Shown piece after piece: positions 55,075 to 64,000 of a stretch of DNA of 64,000 bases. A program made the position numbers and the translations under genes. Numbering within the stretch: the stretch's first letter is position 1; every line of letters begins with the position of its first letter. Origin of the DNA: Aedes albopictus (taxonomy: Eukaryota > Arthropoda > Insecta > Diptera > Culicidae); NCBI RefSeq assembly GCF_035046485.1, contig NC_085137.1:129019703-129083702 (forward strand). Direction: 5' to 3'. Under the pieces are notes generated by a model. The model made no database searches and was not told where the DNA came from. It worked only from the letters and a program-made list of their open reading frames with translations.

Positions 55075-55512
55075 TGATGTGCATATAAAATTCGTCAACA
55101 TTGCTAAAGTTTACAAAATTCTGCGCAATTCGATGTATCGCATGATATGGTTTGGTTCAGTTTTGTATATGACCAGTTGACCAGTGCTGGTATGGATCAA
55201 TAAAATGGTCATAATTCTGGAACGCCTTGATCGATCCGGACCATTTATAATAGCAAACAATACGATAAAATTCCGATTCGATTCGAGCTAAAATTCGAAA
55301 AATCGGACAATGGGAAGTGCATTAGAAGTGAGTGAACTTATTTTGCGCACAGACATACATACATACATACACACAAACAAACATCATCTCAATTCGTCAA
55401 ACTGAGATGATTGGTATATGTGACCCGTCCCTCCGAGCCTTCTATCGAAAATTCGTTTTTTGAGTGAACATATAGCCCTTTAATACACTTTGGTGTACGA
55501 AAAAGGCAAATA
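55075..55512 (+). repeat. Repeat-like tail with ATAC microsatellite
   Basis: A CATA/ATAC run (about 55354-55370) is followed by CATCATCTCAATTCGTCAAA and a small hairpin TACACTTTGGTGTA. This looks like the 3' region of a retroelement, but I cannot name it. Confidence 0.35.
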
Positions 55513-56022
55513 TTGGACCTTACTAAATGTTATTCGAGGCGGTTAGAAGATTCACATATCTGAGAAATAATTGATCCTTCAAAAACTGTAAAATAGTATA
55601 AAAAGTTTTCAAAACATATTTAAGCTGCTCGAACAGAACCCTCAAACTCGTTTTATGAGTGTGTACTACTGGTACATGACGCTGGGGGTAAGCCCATCTT
55701 TGGTTAACACCAACCGTGACAACTTCTCAGACTTCGACAGTTCCTCTGTGGATTTTGATCTGTCCATGAAGGGTGAGGTCCATGGAATTCCAGAATATTT
55801 TCGTTCTATGTGTATTCCGCAAATCTTTGCAAGTAAGTTCGGGCATATTAGCGGGGACAGACAGCTCTTGACAGATGGTTCAAAAAACGATGATTCGACT
55901 GGTTTTGGTGTCTACAACGATTTTCATAGCGCCACCTTCATGCATCAAAAGCCCTGTTCTGTATACGTAGCTGAGCTAGCGGCTATACAGTACACCTTAG
56001 AGTACATTCACACTCTTCCACC

Positions 56023-56454
56023 CAGTCCAGCAAAATATCAGTCTCAGTGCCTGTTTTTCAGCCGAAAATGAATGACTGCGGTGGTCGTTTTCAGTTCCTC
56101 GATGTGAGAACTGACAGAGTCCGAGACTTCCATTCGTGAGCGACCCAACAAGATCAATTCCCAATCATCCACACACTACTCATGCTGAAAGGCCATTCGT
56201 CTCAAGCGGTGGCTTGTGAGAGTGAGTGCCCTATACGTTAGCACGGGTGAAAACACTCACCTACAGAAAATTGAATGGAAATTTAGCCCTGTCAGCTCTC
56301 GCTTTCAGCATGCTGCGTGCGAGTGCGAGTACCTATTTCATTTCGCTCCCGTGTTGCTGATCGGAAAGCAACTTTGACAGGAAAACCAAAACGGAGAAAA
56401 TGAAAAAAGCAAAATATCGCTATCATAAAGGCCTGTCGAAAAAGTGCAGCACTG
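56023..56454. mobile_element. 432-bp hAT-like MITE, TSD CTTCCRCC
   Basis: CAGTCCAGCA at 56023 and TGCAGCACTG ending at 56454 are inverted with two mismatches in ten. The host is duplicated as CTTCCACC (56015-56022) and CTTCCGCC (56455-56462), 7 of 8 matching. Removing it restores the host reading frame across HTLPP|EHYF. Non-coding. Confidence 0.82.
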
Positions 56455-56941
56455 CTTCCGCCTGAGCACTACTTCATTTTTATCGACAGTCTAAGTTCTC
56501 TGGAGGCTGTTCGGTCAATGAAACGGATGAAGCACTCAGCGTACTTCCTGAATGGAATACGCCAAATATTGAGTGCTTTAACCAAACGCTCATACACCAT
56601 CACCATAGCTTGGGTCCCTTCACATTGCTCGATTCCGGGCAAAGAGAAAGCGGACTCACTGGCTAAGGCGAGCGTCAAATCGCCTTCGACGTTTTTTTTG
56701 CATTGGCCCGTCAGGAGACCTTGATCAGCTGGCAACACAAATGGAGAGATGGAGAGATGAGTAGATGGTTGCACTCCATCATACCACAGGTATCGAAGAA
56801 GCCATGGTTCAAAGGGTTAGATTTAGGCCGCGATTTCATTCGTGTAATGTGTCGGCTGATGTCCAACCACTATTTGTTGAACGCACATACCTTCCGTATT
56901 GGGCTCTCGGAAAGCAATCTCTGTGTCTGTGGCGTGGCTTA

Positions 56942-57108
56942 CCCAAGCAACACTCATGTTATATAAGAGTTACGACAGCGCAAGTTTTGGTTGTATAGAA
57001 GTTAATTTGACGTAATTCTAACATTGTGTTGAAATAACGTTTAATAAACACATATACAACCAAAACTTGCGCTGTCGTAGCTTTTATATAACATGTGTGT
57101 TGCTTGGG
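56942..57108. mobile_element. 167-bp MITE, CCCAAGCAACAC ends, TA TSD
   Basis: CCCAAGCAACAC at 56942, perfect complement ending at 57108, arm similarity about 55 bp. TA at 56940-56941 and 57109-57110. Removal restores the I-type host frame. Confidence 0.93.
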
Positions 57109-57380
57109 TACCAGGATATCGAACATGTCGTGTGGGGATGCAATGAGTATCGTGAGGTCAGATCTGAGCTGCATGAAATTCTCCGGGTCCGAGGAAAACA
57201 GCAGAAACCCGATAGATAAGTGTTGGCAGGACTTGATTTGGAATACATGAATCTGATTTATCAGTTATTGAAACGTGTTGATGTCAGAGTTTGATGCAGT
57301 ACGTTCCTTGTTTTCGTTGTTCGCTTTTTGGTTTTGTTGTTCGCCCCTGTCTGTCGTCGCCCTCTTCCGACTAATACTTT

Positions 57381-57934
57381 TTTTTATTTTTTAGATTTTT
57401 AAAAATCGCCGTACCTAAAGTATGGTTGGATGTAGGAAAAAAGTATGGATAGTTTTTTGTTCATTGAAAATAGAACGTAGAGCCTAATTTTTTTGAGTTT
57501 CAAAAATTGTTTGTTTGTTTTGAAAATCGATGAAAAAAATCGAAAAAAAATAATGAAAAGCATTAGACTATCCTGGGCTACTTGACAAATTTTGAGGCTG
57601 GAAGTCAGCTTCCTACAGAAAAATAATTAAAAAAAAATCCAAGGGTAAGGATTGTGGAAAATTGAAATTATATAACATCTAACATAGATCCGCGATGAAT
57701 ATTACTCTCAGTGTATTTTTTTTTCTAAGTCCTCCAAATACCCTCAAACATCTTCTAATACATCATTTCAATCCAACCAACCGTTTTCAAGTTATAATTT
57801 TTGAAGCAGAAAATTAGGTTATTTTCATACGCCTTTTTCAAAAGTAAAGTGAGGAGAAATGATTATCTGCTGAGTTAAAAATAAAAAGCTAAAATGCAGT
57901 GCATGAACAAAATCTCATTCAAATTGAAAAATAT
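57381..57934. other. No recognisable feature
   Basis: AT-rich with A and T runs. No frame or repeat recognised. Confidence 0.4.
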
Positions 57935-58210
57935 CGAGTCTAAAATAGGAATGTGTGGCTGGAAATGCTCTATAGCCGCAGCAGTAAACGCTTGGTTATT
58001 CTGGAAGACTACTGAGGGTAATGGGTTCAATTCCCGGTCGTTCCGGGATCTTTTTGAGATTATAATAGTCTGGAGAACATATAGTTTCAATTTGTTTGCC
58101 ACACGATATAAATACAAATTTAAAAATATTCAATTGGACGTTCTCTATTAATAACTGAGAGGCAGGCTTTTCCAGTTAGGACGTTACGCCAAGAAGATGA
58201 GAAGGTGTAT
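57935..58210 (+). mobile_element. tRNA-related SINE
   Basis: A head with B-box-like GGGTTCAATTCCCGG near 58021-58035 and a 3' end GAGAGGCAGGCTTTTCC, ACGTTACGCCAAGAAGATG shared with the SINE at 43008-43340. The 85-codon frame over it is a by-product. Confidence 0.65.
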
Positions 58211-60174
58211 CTTAATTATGGACAAAACAAAGCAATACTAATCTGGAGAACTTGTTAGTTATTTTTTTTTTTTGCTTGCAATCCACTCTCATACCGAAAT
58301 TTAATCACAGCATTCTCTACTCCACGTTTAATAAGCAAATTAAGTTGCCGGGCGCGACCAGTGGGCAAAAACCTGCATCCTTTTAATGAACATAATACAT
58401 TTGATTACTATTATTATCGACCTGAGGCCGGCAAATTGTGAACCCACACCAAGAGAAAGGACGGGAAGCGCGGTGCAAGGCCCTGACCGTGGACGGAAGT
58501 ACCCGATAGCATCACAACCGTCGGGGCTTCTGGTAACAATGACCGCCACATTTTTTCCCTTCTTCGCATCAAATTAGTTCGGTCTTAGTTAGCAGCAAGC
58601 GACCCAGCCTCTCCGGGGTCATTACTGTTGCCTCATTTTTTTCTTCAGATTTCCTCTCGGCACAAAATCCGGATTATCCTTATTTGGATTTTGCTGCTGG
58701 TGTGCATGACCCATGGTAATGATTGAATTTATTAAAAGTTTGCCTTTCCGTTCCGATAATTGACCTCGGCCGGATTCGTTCGGGATGGCGGAAAAGCGTC
58801 CTAATAAACCAAATTAAGCGCAATCGCTCCTTCCACCAGGTGGCGTGTGAAAATAATTTATTTTATTTACAGTCACACTGCAATTAGTTCGAACAGTGGG
58901 GTGTCCCACTAGTTTCTTGAACGGGAAAGGTGCGAAACCGCATCGCTAGGAATTCAGTCGTGGAATGAACTATTATCTTCATGTTAAGGGCGGACGGGAC
59001 GGTCGGGTAAATATCCGCCATTGCTCTGTTGCTACTAAGATGGTAATCTCAGATTCTACTTCATATTTTGCAACAAAAACCTATCATTGTGTATGCTCAC
59101 TTGCACTGCACATGCTGATTGTTTTTCATCATCTTCAGTGCAATAGAACTCGAGATTACCATCTTCAAAATCGCGAGGCACGGCGTCCCGTTTCACCTTA
59201 AATGGTTCAAGTTCTGTAGTCATATACTTTAGTCATGGGCGTAGCGAGGATTTTTGTCTAGAAGGGTTCTGGTTGTGGGCAACATCGTGATGGTTTTGTA
59301 GCTTCAAATATACCTGATGAGAAGAAGTATTCTCATTCTGAACACTTTCGACATGCTGGCTGTCCCTACGCCAATGAGTTCCACACTGAACGGCGTTCGC
59401 CCGGTGAAAAGCGACGATTTTCTGTCCAGCTTCGAGCCCATTTGGTTCATTTAATTTTCCTTCTCAGCATTCCTCGGTGTTGTAAAGCCGCTGGGTCCAA
59501 CCGAAGGTGGTAAGTGGTTTATTTGCATGCCTGGCGATCGGATGATGGACGGCAGGTCGTGTCTACACGTGGGGAAGATTGTTTTTCATTGAATTTTCCA
59601 GCACCAACAACCCTGTAGCCCGTTTGCATTACTGCTGAAGCTCTCCACGGGATGTAAATGAAGATAATTGCATTTCATGTACTCACTCGAGTCAGAGAAG
59701 CAGTTGGAGAGTTGCAACTACTTACCGGGAAAAACTAACTACAGCGCGTGGTTTGGCAACGATTAATGACTGCTCTCGGGTTTTGTTTTTCCATTTCGCA
59801 TTGTAGGCTCGTAAAAGTTATGTTCTGTGGGAAACAACTGTACAGGCCTAATGAGCCAAATAGATTGAAATTAAGACAGAATTAGGGTTACAGTAACTCT
59901 TATGCATCACAAACGGCTGTAAGGTGGCTGGTAACAAAACGAAATGGAAAATTACCTACCGGATTAATGATTTGACGAGAAATGTATACACTCCCACGTG
60001 TACAGCATTTTTTACTCATATGCACAGCATAATCATAAGGGCAGAGATGTCTGTATTGTATGAAAACGACCAAATTCACGTTGTATCAGACTCTTATCCT
60101 TCCGGTTGCTTTATACAGTCATGGAACTTAGACGTTAAAGGAAGTTGATCGTAGAGCGTTTTTTACCAACTCAA
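58211..60174. other. No recognisable feature
   Basis: Mixed-composition, apparently low-repeat DNA. Short frames only (up to 80 codons). No conserved motif, tRNA or TIR pair seen. Confidence 0.4.
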
Positions 60175-61223
60175 CAACATATTGAGTCGGCTAACGGCGT
60201 ATGATACAATCGATCGAGAACAGCTATGGCAGATTATGCACAAATACAGATTTCCGGATAAACTGATACGATTGATCAAGGCGACGATGGATCGAGTGAT
60301 GCGCGTAGTTCGAGTATCAGGGACACTCTCGAGTCCCTTCGAATCTCGCAGAGGGTTACGGCAAGGTGATGGTCTTTCGTGCTTGCTGTTCAACATTGCT
60401 TTAGAAGGTGTAATTAGGAGAGCGGGGATAAACACGAGTGGAACGATTTTCACGAAGTCCGTTCAGCTGCTTGGTTTCGCTGATGATATTGATATTATTG
60501 CTCGTAAATTTGAGACGATGGCGGAAACGTACATCCGACTAAAGAGTGAAGCCAGGCGAATCGGATTAGTCATTAATGTATCGAAGACAAAGTACATGAT
60601 GGCAAAGGGCTCCAGGGAGGAATCACCACGCCCGCTACCCCGAATTTATATCACCGGTGATGAAATCAAGGCGGTTGAAGAATTCGTATACTTGGGCTCA
60701 CTGGTGACCGCCGACAACGACACCAGCAGAGAAATTCAGAGGCGCATTGTGGCAGGAAATCGTGCTTACTTTGGACTCCGCAGAACTCTACGATCGAACA
60801 AAGTTCGCCGTAACACGAAGTTAACCATCTACAAAACGCTGATTAGACCGGTCGTCCTCTATGGGCACGAAACATGGACCCTACGTGCAGAGGACCAACG
60901 CGCCCTTGGAGTTTTCGAACGGAATGTGTTGCGTACCATCTACGGCGGAGTGCAGATGGAAGACGGGACTTGGAGAAGGCGAATAAACCTCGAGCTGCAT
61001 CAGCTGCTGAGAGAGCCAACCATCGTCCATACCACGAAAATCGGGAGGCTACGGTGGGTGGGTCACGTCATCAGGATGTCGGATAGCAACCCAACAGAAA
61101 TGGTTCTCGAGAATCATCCGACCGGTACAAGAAGACGTGGAGCGCAGCGAGCTAGGTGGGTCAACCAAGTGGAGGACGATCTGTGAACCCTTCGCAAAGT
61201 GCGGAACTGGAGACAAACAGCCA
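60175..61223 (+). pseudogene. RTE-type RT and C-terminal domain, 5'-truncated
   Basis: Frame 60182-61186 (334 codons) enters the RT at AYDTIDREQLWQIM (motif A) and has RRGLRQGDGLSCLLFNIALE, LLGFADDIDI (DD codons 60482-60487), SKTKYMMAKG, VYLGSLVTADNDTSREIQRR, LRSNKVRRNTKLTIYKTL, LHQLLREPTIVHTTKIGR and RRRGAQRARW. It stops at TGA (61184-61186) where other copies have CGA (Arg) in VEDDLRTLR. The sequence beyond continues the family (TLRKVRNWRQT) to the insertion at 61224. Endonuclease and the first RT motifs are absent. The RT core itself looks intact, unlike the other RTE copies here. Confidence 0.9.
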
Positions 61224-62640
61224 CCCAAGTAACCACGAAGCCGTATATAAGTGCATGAATTTTGCCATATATTGATAATAAAAATTGTGAATATAATGCA
61301 GCATTACGTTACACACCTCATTGAAGCAATATTCAAGTTGAAAAGAAGTCCACTAAAAACAAATTACTGTCACATATTGCAGCACGTTGACAGCCATTGC
61401 TAAAGTAACATAAATGCATGTGATGTACATTTGCATGTGTACATGCTTAATAGGTACGTGCAACACGAAAAACCAAAGCAACCAAACCAAAGCATTTTTA
61501 GCACCGCTTCATTATAGACGGTACAAATGGTTCCACACATGAATGTTTTATCCGAGGTTTTAACCATTATTTTTTGTTGCCGGGTCGGGAGTCGAACCAG
61601 AAGTGTTGAAGACCGCTATATGAGTTCCATACGCGCTGGCGCCTTGGGCCGTTTCTGTTGCAGTGATAACAACCCGAGCAGAAGAAAAAAAACTCAATAA
61701 AAGCATATTTTGATATGGAGATCAAAAACTGATATTGGTTTGCTTGATATAAGAGGTAAAAGTACTGGAAATAATAGCTAGAATTTACTCCTCGACCAAC
61801 ATCTTCATTACAAATTTAGCTCTTTTGAGAGCTAACCAATATAATAGCAGCGAGCTATTCGGTTGATCTTCAAATAGCAAATTTTGCTATTGGTCAGACG
61901 CCCTAGGAACATTTTTTTTCTATTATTTTCAGTACTTTTACCTCTTATATCAATCAAACCAATAACACGTTTTGATCGTCAGTACTTGACCTCTGCCCGG
62001 GAATCATTGCAGTAGAGGGCAAAATTTTGCAAAATTTTTAGTTAACTATGTCATATGTAATAGATCCTTGTAAATCACATTCTGATAATCCACTGATAAA
62101 CACATAATGCATTTTAAAAGATATTTAATCAATATAAGAAAATAAAAACACCCTTCGCACACTGCCCATATGCTAAGTGTGGTTTCCATCATTATTGGCA
62201 TGTGATAGCAGCCAACAGAAAAGAGAAAAGGTCATCTCTAAAAAGGTTTTGCTGAAGAAAGTCGTCGGATGGTTCAAATGGGAATTAAGTTGGTCGGGAG
62301 TCGCGAGTCGAACCATAAGTGTTGATGTAAAGCTAGAGTAAAGCTGCTCAATTTTCTTGATTTCATTTGTTTACCATTAGAGTCAAGCTTTTATAATTGT
62401 ATTGTTAGAGCAACCTTTGCTAGTTTGTACATTGCATTATTCAGTTTTTGCAGTGTTGATTTATTTAGTTATCGTATATCACCTTTTAATGTACCCCAAT
62501 GTAAAGAAAAAATATAATGCATCATTACATTGATAAATGCCAATCTAAAGGACTATTGCATGACAAGTGTAGAATTACTGCATATTGCATTGCAAAAGTT
62601 GATATTTAGTCTAATTCGTGCAATGTTGTGGTTACTTGGG
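61224..62640. mobile_element. 1.4-kb TIR element inside RTE, CCCAAGTAACCAC ends
   Basis: CCCAAGTAACCAC at 61224 and perfect complement ending at 62640. CA at 61222-61223 and 62641-62642. Removal restores the RTE coding order (RNWRQTA then MDRE). The interior is AT-rich and non-coding, with a MITE at 61673-62001 and two similar GGGAGTCG...GTCGAACCA-type words near 61585 and 62295. Confidence 0.9.
61673..62001. mobile_element. 329-bp MITE, CCCGRGCAGA ends
   Basis: CCCGAGCAGA at 61673 and TCTGCCCGGG ending at 62001 (one mismatch). Inner arms share GATATAAGAGGTAAAAGTAC. AA on both sides. Related by its ends to 47349-48662. Confidence 0.8.
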
Positions 62641-62726
62641 CATGGACCGAGAGGAATGGAGACGGCTACTATGTACCGCAGAGGCCACCCCGGCCTTATC
62701 GGTAAGGTCAAGGTAAGTAAAAGGAA
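62641..62726 (+). pseudogene. RTE 3' end
   Basis: Continues the RTE copy from 61223: MDRERNGDGYY-type reading over the usual region, then CCTTATCGGTAAGGTCAAGG and GTAAGTAAAAGG. A GTAA-type 3' end is also seen in the reverse copy near 29580 and fits the short tandem tails of RTE elements. Confidence 0.8.
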
Positions 62727-64000
62727 GGTAATCCAATATGTCAGATACCAACATCCGCCATGTTGGAAAACCTAACGACAGCTGGCAAGTTTGTATTTAA
62801 TTTTTTTCACTAGTGAGATGACAAACAAAAACTTTCAGTCCTAGTAACGTAGCAACCCCACAGAAACCATTCACGCTAAACTTTCTCAGCACTAAAATCG
62901 GACAAACTCCATGACACTCATCGAGTGTTTCCTACTTACACGGATTGCAAATTAGCTCGTACACCCACTTAAACAAATATTTTGCAATATTTTCAGCAAA
63001 GCAATCTTTTTTGGTTAAGTTATCACCATTGTATTCACAATTAACAAAAATGCGGGGGCGCGAGCAAATTTTAAACCTGGGGGAATATTACTCATTTTAT
63101 GAGTGCCATGGAAATATGTCAACATTGGTTATCCGTGTTGAGAATGTTGTTACCGATGCGGCACTGCAACGCTTCTGTAGCGTTCTGCAGCATAAACAAA
63201 CTGGCCGGCTGTCACCTCCATCCCCCCGCAGTGTGCCGCACTCCCCGCATCCACTTACTGCTTATACGCTAACACCTTCCTTATAAACATCTTGGGTAAG
63301 GTAAGGTTAGTTCGAAAACGCGAAGGAAAAAAAATACAGTAGAGCAGAATTTTTTTCGACTTTCCATACAAGGTTGATGATTTGAAATCAATTTTTATTT
63401 TATTTTTAAGCAACGTCGCTCACTTATCATATCTCATTCTCCGTAAGCAATGCTACAATTGAGCTGATTTTTTTACTGTAGCTCGCCTACATATGATATG
63501 TCAAATAAACGTTGGAAAAGATTTTTTTGCAACTCAGCACTATAAAATTATATTTTATACTTACCATTTTGGTAAGGTAACTGCCTACTTTTCCGGACGA
63601 TACCAAACAAGTGCATTATGGTTCATAATGCAATTCATTTCGGTTGCATTATGAATGATAATGCAATTGTCTGCCCTCAGTTTCCATAGCTAGAGCCTGC
63701 AAAACTTGGACGATTATAGCACGGCTTGTGTTACGAACGCGACGCGTGAAGTATATTTATTTCTAACAACTAGAGCACACTAATTCCAATCATTTCCTAC
63801 ATCTAGTATTAAGCAAATCGCTTGTAATATTCTAACACAAAAGCTTGTATAATAATTATAAAGGTAATGTTTTGTGAATCATGCTGGTGACATATTCATG
63901 AAAACCAGTGTGAATTGCAATATGCAAAATCAATCAGTTTGCATTGTAAACTAGCCACCTTTCACGCAACGTTGTCTACGATATGCTACGATAGCGCAAC
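62727..64000. other. No recognisable feature
   Basis: A 113-codon frame (62945-63286) has no motif. Short inverted words around GCATTATG/CATAATGC at about 63613-63665 form a weak palindrome. Otherwise AT-rich and unassigned. Confidence 0.35.

Larger units (their letters stand above)
55660..57290 (+). pseudogene. I-type LINE relic: RNase H and C-terminal domain
   Basis: Segments in order: VDFDLSMKGEVHGIPEYF, TDGSKNDDSTGFGVYN and YVAELAAIQYTLE; after a 432-bp MITE, EHYFIFIDSLSSLEAVRSM, AWVPSHCSIPGKEKADSLAK; after a frameshift in T8 (56692-56699), WFKGLDLGRDFIRVMCRLMS and NLCVCGVAY; after a 167-bp MITE, QDIEHVVWGCNEY and LEYMNLIYQLLKRVDVRV with TGA near 57291. The four RNase H acidic positions (TDGS, AELA, IDSL, KADS) are all kept. 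The order, RNase H type and C-terminal CX1C...H motif fit the I clade (MosquI-like). RT and endonuclease are missing, so the copy is 5'-truncated. Confidence 0.82.

Noticed and set aside
55354..55370. ATAC microsatellite as a feature of its own interest
   Set aside because: Short simple repeat, probably part of a retroelement 3' tail.
61570..61660. Reverse-strand tRNA gene around a GGTTCGACTCC B box
   Set aside because: I cannot fold acceptor, D and anticodon arms around it. It is at most a tRNA-derived fragment, and a similar word recurs at 62295.
1..64000. Integrated viral sequence, as is common in Aedes genomes
   Set aside because: I looked for viral polymerase, nucleoprotein and capsid motifs among the frames and found none. 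All RT motifs belong to non-LTR elements.

Overview
The window looks like intergenic heterochromatin-type DNA from an aedine mosquito (Aedes aegypti or Ae. albopictus type). The evidence is a Feilai-type tRNA-related SINE, LOA-, RTE-, R1- and I-type non-LTR retrotransposons with typical mosquito protein motifs, a DD37E mariner relic, and dense nested non-autonomous DNA elements. I found no host protein-coding gene that I can defend. The long open frames are either side effects of a tandem repeat or transposon genes.

Layout. 1-1.9 kb: degenerate GGAATTCC-rich repeat with a SINE. 1.9-3.1 kb: no recognisable feature. 3.1-10.8 kb: a 7-kb minisatellite of 23-bp units, about 300 copies, with two zones of higher-order repeats (HOR) and a nearly uniform core. 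It is open in all six frames because 23 is not a multiple of 3 and the unit has no stop in any phase. 11.6-12.1 kb: MITE. 13.1-13.5 kb: RTE fragment. 13.9-19.0 kb: an almost complete LOA-type retrotransposon with an intact 1164-codon endonuclease/RT/RNase H frame, flanked by a 106-bp direct repeat. 19.9-29.5 kb: one collinear but decayed R1-type element, split by a 2.55-kb DNA element with 8-bp target duplications and by 3.8 kb of other repeats. 29.6-31.2 kb: reverse-strand RTE relic carrying a solo-LTR-like insertion. 33.3-33.8 kb: DD37E transposase relic. 34.6-36.0 kb: two RTE relics tail to tail. 38.0-42.4 kb: a 4.4-kb inverted-repeat element that holds another DNA element and a lone intact gag-like ORF1. 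43-44 kb: SINE and a palindromic MITE. 45.8-49.75 kb: TTAA-flanked piggyBac-like non-autonomous element with at least four elements nested in it. 50.7-55.5 kb: chain of TIR elements and a split SINE. 55.7-57.4 kb: I-type RNase H/C-terminal relic with two precise MITE insertions. 57.9 kb: SINE. 60.2-62.7 kb: RTE RT domain ending at a CpG-type stop and interrupted by a 1.4-kb TIR element.

How it fits together. Most of the window is insertion inside insertion, and in many cases the target duplication and the uninterrupted host sequence can both be read, so the order of events can be inferred. The autonomous retroelements could have supplied the machinery for the SINEs, and the many TIR elements carry no transposase and depend on enzymes encoded elsewhere. 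The items most worth a second look are the 23-bp array, the LOA element (long flanking duplication, an embedded tRNA-like Pol III module, covarying 3' stem-loops), the ORF1-only element, and a group of DNA elements with CCC...GGG ends and 2-bp target duplications.
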